A stretch of DNA of 64,000 bases from Chaunax sp. Z400 (taxonomy: Eukaryota; Chordata; Actinopteri; Lophiiformes; Chaunacidae): assembly GCA_037577475.1 (NCBI GenBank), contig CM075188.1:18581001-18645000 (forward strand). Reading direction: 5' to 3'. Below, one piece after another: positions 51,301 to 60,845 of the stretch (positions are counted from its first letter, which is position 1; each line of letters begins with the position of its first letter). The position numbers were made by a program, and so were the translations under genes. Under the pieces are notes generated by a model, which saw nothing but the letters and a program-made list of their open reading frames with translations, was not told the DNA's origin and did not search any database.

Positions 51301-51657
51301 CTCTTGGTTATATATATCATTAAGACTTTATCGGAGAGAGGAAACGATATGCTAGCCCAAAGAAATAACCAGAAAGTTTCCATACAGACAAGCTGTTGAC
51401 GACCGTTGACAGCCAAACGTTAACGCTAGCATGGCAGGGGAGTATCGTTAGGCTAACAAGTGTGGAGCTAGCTAACGTTACCGTGCTACCAACCTCACGA
51501 CAGCTAGCGTTAAGCAGAAAACTTACTGTTGGTCATCCTCTGAGAGTCCAAGGGCTTGTTCAGGAATCTCTACCTGTACGTCGTCGGGCAGTGATTTGAC
51601 GTTTGTCCCACTGCTCTTGTTTTTCAGGATACCTTTTATCGGCCGGGGAGCTGCCAT
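42164..51657 (-). CDS. ppp1r2: Protein phosphatase 1 regulatory (inhibitor) subunit 2
   Basis: Inhibitor-2 binds the catalytic subunit of protein phosphatase 1 and blocks its active site. Five exons join in phase to 218 residues, near the 205 of the human protein. All three PP1-docking elements are visible: the SILK-like KGILK at 8-12, the RVxF-like KSQKW at 46-50, and the active-site helix around KMHYNEGLNIKLARQLI near 152-168. The GSK3 site is preserved as EPSTPY, with Thr76. Acidic tracts between about 120 and 140 and in the C-terminal tail contain casein-kinase-2-type serines. The start has G at -3 and +4. The gene lies tandem with ankub1, whose stop is 1.39 kb upstream. No break was seen. 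Alternative splicing or an extra small 3' exon cannot be excluded. Confidence 0.97.
43500..43600 (-). CDS. ppp1r2: ppp1r2 coding exon 4
   Basis: LVAAEGLEPRFMK, a glutamate-rich run, then ELSPEEQ. The acceptor is TTTCAAG and the donor CAAG/GTAACC. Confidence 0.94.
45183..45266 (-). CDS. ppp1r2: ppp1r2 coding exon 3
   Basis: MVGDDDDEGALSDSDDHSGL, then TADDLTS. The acceptor is CTTTCAG and the donor TCAAA/GTAAGA. It is an acidic, Ser-rich segment corresponding to the casein kinase 2 site region. Confidence 0.93.
45657..45764 (-). CDS. ppp1r2: ppp1r2 coding exon 2
   Basis: KKSQKWDEMNILATYHPADK, then DYGLMKIDEPSTPYN. The acceptor is TTCCTCAG and the donor AACAG/GTCACT, which is weak after the GT. 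The reading frame and homology support the junction. Confidence 0.95.
47155..47415 (+). mobile_element. Degraded interspersed repeat in ppp1r2 intron 1
   Basis: Contains GGCACTGTCCCAACATTTTT, TCAACATTTGATAAGTTGTC and the end CATCCCAACTTTTTTGGAAA with TGGGGTTGT, a consensus very common in teleosts. The family name is not certain. Confidence 0.55.
47418..47519 (-). repeat. 20-bp tandem repeat, same family as 37621-37709, inverted
   Basis: Units CAGAATTCTGACTTTATTCT with some GAATTTTG variants and one 13-bp short unit. It directly abuts the repeat element at 47155-47415. Confidence 0.9.
48140..48235 (+). mobile_element. Teleost interspersed repeat fragment
   Basis: TTACACAAAAACTAGCGGGC and GCCACGAAACTTTGTGGATG resemble a widespread fish repeat. 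It lies in ppp1r2 intron 1. Confidence 0.4.
51527..51657 (-). CDS. ppp1r2: ppp1r2 coding exon 1
   Basis: MAAPRPIKGILKNKSSGT and on to ALGLSEDDQ, with the last codon split. The donor is CA/GTAAGT. It contains the PP1-binding KGILK motif. Confidence 0.96.
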
Positions 51658-52080
51658 TCCCACACGCTGATTGTCAGAGTCGCGCTAGTCGACTATTTCT
51701 TTTCAACTATTTCTCTAATGCAATGATTTCTGTGACTCAGTTACCAAAGACAGGTCCAGTTTTAATTACGCTCCCCGTCATAACTTAATGCTCTTCCATA
51801 GAGTCAAAAGAAACCTAGGACAGACACTATGTGCATCAGCGGTGATGCATGCCTACCCTCCGGTTGTTCACTGACTGGCGGTGTAACAAAACTACAAGCG
51901 GCTAGGTTAGGCTTAAAACATCGCGAGATTGTAAAACGCGAGTTTACAGCTGCCTGTCCCGCGCACAAACTGTATATTTTTAGGGTCTGTGTATCTTCAA
52001 ATAAAAAAGCGGTTTGATTTTCATTTTCTGTTTTGATAAGAAAAAAATTAAATCACTAAAAAACATAAAGAAAAAAGGTC
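51658..52080 (-). promoter_or_regulatory. ppp1r2: Probable ppp1r2 promoter and 5' UTR
   Basis: CpG-containing sequence upstream of the ppp1r2 ATG. It carries TCGCGAGA at 51921-51928, eight bases of the TCTCGCGAGA element found in many CpG-island promoters, and there is no evident TATA box. The 23-bp minisatellite begins about 110 bp further upstream. Confidence 0.5.
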
Positions 52081-52191
52081 TGTTCCTCCCCCCTAGGAGT
52101 CGCAAAGTGTCAAGCAAAAGTGAAACTAGTGTTAACATGGATGTAAAGATGCAATACAGCTAAGAACAGAACATTCATTAAACTGAACACT

Positions 52192-52482
52192 AAACATTCT
52201 ACAATGAGAACTCTGAACTTTCTATTATGAGAACACTGAGCATTCTATTATGAGAACACTGAACATTCTAGCATGTGAACACAAAACATTCTACTATGAG
52301 AACACTGAACATTATATCATGACAACACTGAACATACTATCATGACAATGCTGAACATTCTATTATGAGTACACTGAACATTCTACCATGACAACACTGA
52401 ACATTCTACCATGACAACACTGAACATTCTATTATGTCAACACTGAACATTCTATTATGAGAACACTGAACATTCTACTATG
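52192..52482. repeat. 23-bp minisatellite, about 12-13 copies
   Basis: Tandem units GAACATTCTATTATGAGAAC plus ACT, exact 23-bp period with point variants. It lies between the ankub1 3' end and the ppp1r2 promoter. Confidence 0.95.
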
Positions 52483-52490
52483 CAGAAATG

Positions 52491-52496
52491 TTTAAT
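52491..52496 (-). terminator. ankub1: Weak candidate poly(A) signal for ankub1
   Basis: ATTAAA on the minus strand about 555 bp after the ankub1 stop and just before the 23-bp minisatellite. It is the only hexamer variant I noted in this interval. Confidence 0.25.
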
Positions 52497-53048
52497 TTCA
52501 TTCATCAAGCAACTCTGGCACACCGGCAGTCCCTCATTAGCATTTGACACTCTTGTTTTGTAGCTAGATGACCGCATCCAGTTAAACACAATTAAATAAC
52601 AAAAATCCCAAAGACTAACTCTCATGATCAGCCTTTGTTCGAAGTTTGTTAAGCTCACTTCATAGCTGTGCATCCACACACATAGTTAGGAGCAAAGATA
52701 CAGTATGTTAGTACTCTTAGCCTTAAATTTCAACCAAAGGCAAGTCATTTCAAACATTAGGCTAGTCCTTATAGTTGGACTTTTGTCATGCACAAAATTG
52801 CACTCCTGAATCCATTAATTTCCAGTGTGTAAATAAAAACATCTGTTACGTCTATATCTGTCTCTTCTATATCGAGTGATCAATGGCACAGCATATAAAG
52901 GTTTGATTTTCAATCCTGAGATAAACTCCTCAGTCGTCACTCTGAAGGACTCTTAGCTGTTCGCTGTGTTTCGGACTGTCGATGCAAGTTGGGCTGAAGG
53001 GTGACAGATCTGGATGAGAGTTGTCTGTTGCACGGTGATCCATGAGTA

Positions 53049-53130
53049 TCAGGTCAGGGTTTGGACATGCTTCCTGATCAGGGTCCGTGCTATGCTCAGC
53101 TGCTTCAACCAAGGCTTCTCAGTGAAAGTA
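53049..53130 (-). CDS. ankub1: ankub1 coding exon 6 with stop
   Basis: An 82-nt terminal exon encoding TFTEKPWLKQLSIARTLIRK, then HVQTLT and TGA at 53051-53049. The acceptor is CTTATATAG. It matches the conserved C-terminal block of human ANKUB1 as remembered, and the junction restores phase exactly. Confidence 0.88.
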
Positions 53131-56100
53131 CTATATAAGAGAAACATATATTAAACATTATATAGGAAACAAAAGCTGTCATGTAGAACATTTCATTAAC
53201 ATGTGGAAGTCATTATGAGTCATTAATCAATTAACTCTGTTGTGCCACAAATTCATTTAGATATTATGATTTTTTTGTATTGCATATGAACATATACAGT
53301 AAAAACAATAGAGACCTGGCTATTGTCAAGCAGTATGTGGCATTTTCTCTTGATGTTTGGCCACAGTGGTGAGAGAAGGAATCCAGGATATGGGAAGATT
53401 TCTGTAATGCACCAAAGAACATCGGCCTGGGAATCCTTTCTCTGCCGATGATTGGAGGGAGTATAAACTTGCCACCACATGATCTGTTGCGTCCTTTATT
53501 GATTTCATTCAATAGGCCATCCTCTCCTCTTTTTACATCTTGTTTCCTCTTGTTCTGCATCTCTTCAACATCAATAGGGTTCACAGACTGTGGTAGTTGT
53601 GATGGTGCCATTTTGGAGAGAAGGTGTGACACTGAAACTAAGCTGCTGATAGGAGGTAAGGGCTGAAAAGCTTTAGCCTCGATTCCTCTGCTTGGTTTGG
53701 TCACAGCTTTCCTAGATTTGGAAGTCATTCTTGGCTGGTTGAAGCCATCTACCAGCAATGTATCCCTGACCCTGGCTTGGAAAGTAGCACTGATGTTCTC
53801 GTGTCGATTGGAGGCTGCCCTTTTCTGCCCCAAACTCACCCATTGTTTTATCTGGAGGTAGATACGCATGGGCAGGGACATGTTTGGCAGGGATACTACT
53901 GAGAATAGCTTGTTGGCTAAGTAGCGCACACAGTCTCTGTGACCACCTTGAAGAGCAACTTTCAAGGGGTCACGACCTGCGGAGTCCCGACAAGCCAATG
54001 TCAAGAGGTTCTTGTTGATGAAGAGCTTGAGGATGAGGAGCTGATTGCTCTCTGCAGCTACATGGATGGGACACTTTCTGGTGTCGCGGTGGGCGGTTTG
54101 GCGGCACCACTGGCGGTACGGATGGACTCCCACTGGTTCCTCAGCATGCGCCCCTCTCCCCAGCAGCCAGTCAGTCAGATCCAGGTGGCCTGAAGAGGCA
54201 GCAATGTAGAGTGCTACCTGCAGCTGAAACCTGGAAAAGAAGGACAAGAAAAATTCACTTATACTGTAAGAGCCTTGTCACACTTTTACTCATGAAGGGA
54301 ATTTTTGACCTCATTACTGGTTTCTTCTTTGATAGGTGGATCTGGACTGTCAATCTGTGGCCAAGAAGGCAACCATGGAGGAATTCCACCCACCCATCCC
54401 AGGTGTCCAAACGGAGAGTGGTGCCTTTGTTAAAAAAGAAGAAGCCATGGATAGACGTATGAGTGGAGAAAATTAAGATTCTCACTGGAATGTGCAACAC
54501 CACTTGTTTGGTTGTACATGTAAAACTGAAGCACTGTTGAATCAGAGTCATTCAGATAGATTGGTTGCTGCATACATTATACAATTTAAAGTAATTAAGT
54601 CATTCTTAAATGAATAAAAATCACATGTCTCACGTAATCAATTAAAATAGAACAAGACTATTCATATTACTTTGAAAACTATTGTTACACAGTACTCACT
54701 ATGAAGTTACACACATCAGTCACTATAGCAGCATGGAGAGAAAGCAGGCCATACCCACTTCAATGGCGTAGTCTTGCAGTTGGTTGCAGTCAAACAGTTG
54801 CACACCAGTGGGTGTGCTCAGTCTGATGGTGCTGACAGGCAGGCCACTTTTCAAGGACACCACAGTTTTCAATCTAGCAACAGACTTATACAGAAGAGCC
54901 TCGCTTTCCACGATTGCTAAGGTTTCTCCTGTCACAGCGTTGAACACATTCATCACAGGCCTTGGTTCACTCTGAAAAATAATTATAATGGCACAGTGGC
55001 CTTTCACAGTTAATAGAACAAAACAGGAACTGAAATGACACAATCAATCTCTGTGTTTACCTAAAACGGTCACATCCTGTTGAAGGGGAGTTGACCTGAA
55101 TGCTAAACTCTATAGCATCATCTAAAAACATTTAAAATGTAAATTTCCACTCAGCGTTGCATGAAATAATTTCACTCTTTTAGATTTTAGTTAATTCACT
55201 TGCATTTTATTTGTGTTTGGATGACAGCCATGCTATTGCCACTATGTATGATCCCTTAACTCATAACTCAAATGTTATACATCAAATTATAAGAAGCAAA
55301 CACAAAGGTTTGAAGTGACAGGTGTAAATAAAATTTTCAGCTAATATTTGTGTTATTGTTTAATGTAAAATACAGTGAAGTACTGTCGTACATAAGAAAT
55401 GAGTAAAGAGGAGTTATCAGCCATTTTGTGGTTGAATTTACATACATCCAATTAAATTCAGTGCTATTTCCTATTATTGAAAAGACTGAAATACAATGTA
55501 TGCTTTAAATTGTCTCACTAACTTTACTGAGGAAAACCCAGAACCTGAATTCTTCTTGCAATGTACATATACTGTGCATCTATCTACAAAAACTCTGTAT
55601 AAGATTTACCATCTTGCAAACAAGTGTTTTTGAATACAAGTATATAGATACTCATTTGAGAATCTGGGGTGACCCATTAAAGTGGGTAAAAATGTGTTTA
55701 TGTGAAATAAACAAAAGATGTGAAATACCAAAGCAAAATGACTCAGATGAAGACATACAAAGGTTTCGAGAGTGAAATCAGAACAAAACATTATTGGGTC
55801 TGTATAAAACAACTATTTTTACGAGAAGACGTTAAACGATGACAAAAGAGGTGCACACACACATGCTTTGCACTGTCAGCTTTTACACAGGGTTTCCTGG
55901 TGATAAGCCTGGAATGTGTTCCAATACCATAAACTGAATAATAGGTACAAACTAAAGACTTCAGTCAGACATAAACTCATTTCCCTTCAAGCTGCTGCAT
56001 GCATGGGAACATCTTGTTCCTTTTTATTTCAACTGTTTGACACAAAATTCACTCACTGTGAGAAGGATGCCGTTGATGAGAAATAATCCCAAGGAATGAA

Positions 56101-57148
56101 TATGTATGCAGTAAGATGCAAGAATATGAATAATGTGCTTTTGAAGTGACTTGTCAGTGACTGTTCCTGATGAGTGAGGGGACTGCAGCATATAGGTTCA
56201 GCATAAAGCTCCTGTCAAAGCGAACATAAACCCTACTGAAGTTCTATTGAGCAAGAAACTAAACACACATCAGTTCAAGGTGTAGAAGTTATAAAACTGG
56301 CCTTTGACTTTGATGAGCAGTAGTTTTCACATAAAAAAAAAACTTTTTTGTGTGCAATTAAAATATATCATAATGCCAATAAAGTGCAATCATCTATTTA
56401 TGCAAAGCATTTGTAATAATGGCCTCTGAAATGTGAAGCTGAAAGCTATGATGCACTGCAGCATTCTGTCTTAATGGACATTTTTCTTAACCGGCTGAAT
56501 TTAATGCAAATCCCAACACAAGACCAACATTTTTGATATTTCAATACCTTTATCAGGCATCGGATGGCACTTCCACTTTTGATGCCCAAGTCGCACAGAG
56601 CCCAGCTATCCCATAGTGCTGCACCACCATAGTTCAGCTCCAAGTACTGCCGGATCTGCTTGTCATCGGTGAGTTGCACAAGAAAATTATCCTTAACAAA
56701 TGGAGTGGAAATTTATGGAGCCATTATTGAGTTCTGACCAAAGAAACTGATTTCTTGATAAACCATGTTCAGTGTCCGTCGCTGCATTTGCTTTATTCTG
56801 TGAATTTAATAAAAATGTCCCCACAGATGGAAAAACATTTTCCTTTATAAATAAGATAATAACAACCAAATAACTAATAACTGCTATTTCCAGTGCACAG
56901 ACACATAAATACATGAAATATTTTTGCAATTCAATTAAATCTCTTTCCCCTCTTTCAATACATCAAAATCATCAAATGGTACAGTCAAGAAATATGTAAT
57001 TATTAAGGTCCATTAACAGTGATTTCTTAAGTCCAGTACTGTGGTAGCTTTTCATTACCTTCACCATCTGCTTCATGGCCCCCACAGTCTGATCTGGAGC
57101 AATGTCAAAAGGCTCACAGGAGCCCTCAAAGTAGATGAAGACCCTCAT
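53049..57148 (-). CDS. ankub1: Ankyrin repeat and ubiquitin-like domain containing 1
   Basis: Six exons join in phase to 520 residues, against roughly 540 in human ANKUB1. The molecular role of this family is not known to me. The N-terminus (about 1-78, starting MRVFIYFEGSCEPFD) is ubiquitin-like. Residues about 84-160 look like a second ubiquitin-type fold, with MNVFNAVTGETLAIVESEAL and later RLSTPTGVQLFD. Ankyrin-type repeats follow at about 194-222 (VALYIAASSGHLDLTDWLL) and 241-298 (KCPIHVAAESNQLL). The tail is basic and probably disordered, closing with a conserved C-terminal block (TEKPWLKQLSIARTLIRK). The start ATG has A at -3. The gene runs head-to-head with rnf13, about 1.7 kb away, and tandem with ppp1r2. 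A 5' noncoding exon with a CCTCAG/GTAATA donor near 57787 is possible. Confidence 0.95.
53316..54230 (-). CDS. ankub1: ankub1 coding exon 5 (ankyrin repeats)
   Basis: A 915-nt exon, the largest uninterrupted coding stretch in the window (304 codons plus split codons at both ends). It carries the ankyrin repeats and the basic linker. The acceptor is TTTTCCAG and the donor GCCAG/GTCTCT. Reading past the donor gives a non-homologous hydrophobic tail, which supports splicing there. Confidence 0.96.
54310..54424 (-). CDS. ankub1: ankub1 coding exon 4
   Basis: TTLRLDTWDGWVEFLHGCLL, then GHRLTVQIHLSKKKPVM. The acceptor is AACAAAG and the donor ATGAG/GTCAAA. The donor is weak beyond GT, but phase and homology on both sides agree. 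Confidence 0.92.
54755..54971 (-). CDS. ankub1: ankub1 coding exon 3
   Basis: SEPRPVMNVFNAVTGETLAI through LFDCNQLQDYAIEV, the second ubiquitin-like segment. The acceptor is TTTTTCAG? read here as CTCTGAAA complement, TTCAG/AGTGAA, and the donor is GTGG/GTATGG. Confidence 0.94.
54972..56547. other. ankub1 intron 2 (1.6 kb)
   Basis: No recognised content. The other ankub1 introns (53131-53315, 54231-54309, 54425-54754, 56692-57058) are also featureless. Confidence 0.6.
56548..56691 (-). CDS. ankub1: ankub1 coding exon 2
   Basis: Forty-eight codons including RQYLELNYGGAALWDSWALC, then DLGIKSGS. The acceptor is TTGTTAAG and the donor AAG/GTATTG. The block YLEL.Y.GAAL.DSW is diagnostic for the family. 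Confidence 0.95.
57059..57148 (-). CDS. ankub1: ankub1 coding exon 1
   Basis: Thirty codons, MRVFIYFEGSCEPFDIAPDQ, then TVGAMKQMVK. The donor is AAG/GTAATG. It is the first half of the N-terminal ubiquitin-like domain. Confidence 0.93.
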
Positions 57149-58739
57149 GATTGGGAGATCCCCCCTCCATCCGTTTGGCTCCTCTGTGGTGCTCTGGTAG
57201 TACAGAGGAGTGTGGGTGGTGTATTTCTTCAGTCTATGTTGGGGAGACGGCTGGAATTGGGTGGGGAGGGTTCACTCTTCAAAGTGGGTTCTAGCAAGTC
57301 AACAAAAGACAACACTTTTAGATCCAAATTATTAATATATATTTAATAGTAGCTTTCAAACAATTATATTTGTAAAAAGTTGATTAACCTTTACTTGCAG
57401 TTTTGGCTTGGTGAAGTGTTTTTAAAAAAAAAAATATTTTACCCATTTGCATCTCTAAAGGGTTTCTTTGAAATGTGTTAATTTTGTTTCTCACTGAACC
57501 GACAAACATAGAATGACCTTATACAGAGAAAAAACAATCATAGTACTACATTATGAATGCCTATATATTAAGCACATTGTATGCCATAAAGAAAATATTT
57601 ATCTCAGCACTTGTAGTCATGTCATAAAGTGTGTGACAGTTGCAAATTATGGAGCCACAAAACTGAATTTAGATTTAATCTCATGACATATGTACACCTG
57701 ACCTCTGTTTTTACAATTAATTTGATAAAACTTCACCACGTGCCTGAAATCTTAGAGACAAAGTTCAGGTGTAGAAAACATATTACCTGAGGAAGACATT
57801 ACACAGCAATCCAACACAGCAGTGTGTCAACAGTTGTATGTTAGAAACTTGGCTCCAACATGGTCTTGTGTCGGCTCTTCGCTCTGCCTTTTACTGGAAA
57901 ATAAAAGGACAACTGGCTTCACACTGTCTTGGAGGAATGTTAGAGCAATTTCAAATGTTCTTTGATAGTTTTACAGAGGTCTGCTGATTTGCATTTGACC
58001 TTTTAAAATCTGAAGCTGTCCACAGTGTTTTTGTGTTCTTGGCTTGGAGCGAACGGTGCCTCAGTTTCTCAGGGTTTAAGACCTTCACGTTGTGATGGTT
58101 TCGGTTTTTTGTGCACAAATCAGAACACAAATTAAATCTCCATGTAGAAATATGGGAGAATGCTGTACAATAATGTAATTTTAAAAAGCCATAACACCGT
58201 TATACCATTTTTACCATAAATTTAATTTTTTTTTGATGTATTGTATATTTAACAGTTTGTGTGTATATATGTAATGTTTAAACTTGTAACAATGCATTAT
58301 ATTTGAGTAACTTAGCCGAATGCGTGTTATAGATGTCAAGCTTGATTTTACACAAGTATCATTACATACAGAACCCCTAAATTGTAATATTCTACTATTC
58401 TAGTAAATAAGGTTTTTTTTTCCACCTCTTTTGTATCTTTAAAGAAAACGGACTACATGGACTACACCCATTAACACTAGAGGATGCACCCTACGTGCAA
58501 CAGAGGGTGCTAGAGATTTCTAAGTGTCGACTGTTTTCAAAGCTTTTCTTGCGGGACAGTGGTAACAACATTTTCATCGGAATGACAAAAAAACATAAAT
58601 TTCCATTAAACATATATTTGAAATATATATCTTATCTATATATCCAATTCTGCTGCAGTGAATGTCGTAATGCACGGATGTAGCTCTAATACAATACAGA
58701 TGTAATAATAGGCTAGCTGCTCGGTTCAGGCAGTTCATG
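57149..58739. other. Divergent intergenic region between ankub1 and rnf13
   Basis: Presumably contains the ankub1 promoter and perhaps its 5' noncoding exon. AT-rich, with no CpG cluster at the ankub1 end, in contrast to the other three genes. Confidence 0.5.
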
Positions 58740-58932
58740 TGACTGTAAATGGCAGCAAATGGTTGCGTGGTGCTGTCACGTGGATATGTTTACGTCCGGA
58801 ATAATTTCCGGAATAGAATGACTGGCAGATGATTCGTCCAGTCAGAAGCTGAATATAGAGCTGTGCGTGTGGCGGAAGTTTGTGCCCTCAAATGAAAAAG
58901 GAGCTTGCCGAGGGGATTAAACTGTAACGTAT
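58740..58932 (+). promoter_or_regulatory. rnf13: Probable rnf13 promoter and start of 5' UTR
   Basis: A CpG-bearing, TATA-less stretch. GTCACGTG (an E-box) lies at 58775-58782, there are two TCCGGAA ETS-type sites between 58795 and 58816, and GGCGGAAG lies near 58871. The exact start site is unknown. Confidence 0.5.
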
Positions 58933-58968
58933 ATGTTCATATTCACGGACCCTGTTGAAACGGGATGA
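58933..58968 (+). other. Upstream ORF 1 in putative rnf13 leader
   Basis: ATG followed by ten more codons and TGA. The stop overlaps the next ATG as ATGA at 58965-58968. Confidence 0.35.
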
Positions 58969-59051
58969 AGTGCATCCAAAATAGGCGCTGTAGTGCATGT
59001 TCCTTGACAGAACGCATAGTAAAGGAGATGGATGTCACCGCCAGCAATTAA
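58965..59051 (+). other. Upstream ORF 2 in putative rnf13 leader
   Basis: Twenty-eight codons and TAA, with a second in-frame ATG near its end. It overlaps uORF 1 by four bases. The sequence (MKCIQNRRCSACSL...) is not recognised. Confidence 0.35.
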
Positions 59052-60478
59052 ATTCCTGGACCAGATAAATCTCCGGGCAGAAAAAAGGTAAACACCCACG
59101 ACTAGCCAGCTAGCTCCCCATATTAGCATTACGCTAACATGGGTACAGGACGCTCTGTTTTTATAGCTAGCTCCACACCTTGTAGGGTGTCCACTCTACT
59201 GATATATTTAAAACTATATAACTATATGGCCAAAATAATTGTAGTTAACTCAGATTTCTTAGCATGAACGCTACTTGCTATTTTGGAAAAGTTGAGTAAA
59301 CTGTAGCTGAACATTATTCATTGAGATTTGGGGTTTACAAGTGTGGTGTCTGGTTACTGTGACATTGTTGGCAGTATTGTTTTATTTTTGTCATCAGCTG
59401 TAGGATTTAGACTTTTGCCATCTCACTGCTTCATCGGTGTTTTTGTAAATAGAATGTGATCGGTGTCATTTGATGGTAAGTCATCATGTAAATTCTGATG
59501 TTGCTTCACTTCCCCTTTGGCTCTTTGCTATTAGATCCTCTATATAACCTCTTTTGGGTGAAAGGTCTCTGCCCATCCTGCCACATCGCTTTTACATCTC
59601 AAACATTTGTTAGAATGAGCATTTGAGTTACTTATTTTTGAAAATATTTTGTTATTCTATGCAACTCCTCTATGAAATGTTACATGACACTGACATCTGG
59701 TGCTACAAAAAATACTTAAGTTGGGTAAGATAATGATACATACTAAAAGACAAAATTGTTTTGATTTACTGTAATACAGTATAGCTTTCCCTGTAATACT
59801 GCAAATCACAGGGCAGGACTAGATTGGATTCACTGTTCCTCAATTAATTTTCATGAAAATGTAATGTATTATGATATAAATATATATAAATTCAAATACA
59901 TACACCGTAATAGAATATATTTTCCAAATGTCCCACACTTAATATGGATTAAGTAAACACTCTCTTGTGTGTTTATAAACACTGGTAACGTTTGAATGTT
60001 TGATGATGTTGTCATGGTACTCACTGTATTCATTTTGGCCATGTCACCCATCTCTAGTTGTCATCTTTGGGTATATAATTTATGACATTGATTGAAATTG
60101 GACTTTAATATGAAAATAGTTTTTTCCCACCACCGTATCTCCAAACCCCTCTAATGGTGTGGATAATAATGGTGTTTGGATAATAAAGATAGTTGATTTG
60201 ACAGTCTTGTTGGAAAATGACATAATGAAGCCTCACTCCCCTTTTGCAAATAGGATTAGGGATTAAAATGGATCCTCAATGCCTCTTTAAAATGAATTGT
60301 GCAGATTGGACGGATAAAGTAGGTGTGATTTCATGAATAGTCGAGATATATCTATCTCAATAACTAGTATATAAATGCTTTTGTATGGTTTCCTGCCTGG
60401 TGATAGCCGTGGCCCTCTGGCAATGTGTTTTTGGGTTGTCCATCCATCCATTCGTCTGTCCTGTTTTTGTGAATGTTT

Positions 60479-60731
60479 TATCTCAGAAACACCTTGAGGG
60501 AATCAATTCAAATTTTGCACAAAAGTCCACATGGACTCAAGGATGAAGTGATTAGATTTTGATGGTCAAATATCAAGGTCTCCATGACCTCATGTTTGTC
60601 CGATCCTCATGAATACGATATCTCTTGAACACCTGAAGTGAATTTCAATATATTTCACACGGAAATCCATTTCGACTCAAGGATGAAATGATTAGAATCT
60701 TTTATTCAAAGGCCAATGTCACTGTGTTGTT
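60479..60731 (+). repeat. Interspersed repeat with internal tandem duplication (period about 140 bp)
   Basis: Two diverged copies, at about 60479-60594 and 60619-60730, share ATCTC..GAACACCT, GACTCAAGGATGAARTGATT and CAAGGTC/CAATGTCACTGTG-type blocks. Confidence 0.6.
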
Positions 60732-60845
60732 TTTTTGGCCATAACTAGAATTGATTCACTAACTGTACCAAGGTAAACTTCACTGTGGCCTAATGTTCCA
60801 CAAAACACTTTTCTGACCATTTTTCAATGCCATGAATCAAGAGAA

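Larger units (their letters stand above)
45765..51526. other. ppp1r2 intron 1 (5.8 kb)
   Basis: Holds the repeat fragments at 47155 and 48140 and the inverted 20-bp array. The 5' end (51260-51526) is dense in GCTAGC/AACGTTA palindromes. Confidence 0.65.
58860..59087 (+). other. rnf13: Putative rnf13 5' noncoding exon
   Basis: Transcription presumably starts near here. The 3' limit is the donor AAAAAAG/GTAAAC at 59087/59088. The 5' limit is a guess. The segment holds two upstream ORFs. It is assigned to rnf13 by position and strand, not by homology. Confidence 0.4.

Noticed and set aside
52192..52482. CRISPR-like regular repeats
   Set aside because: Units are contiguous with no spacers and the genome is vertebrate. 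It is a minisatellite.
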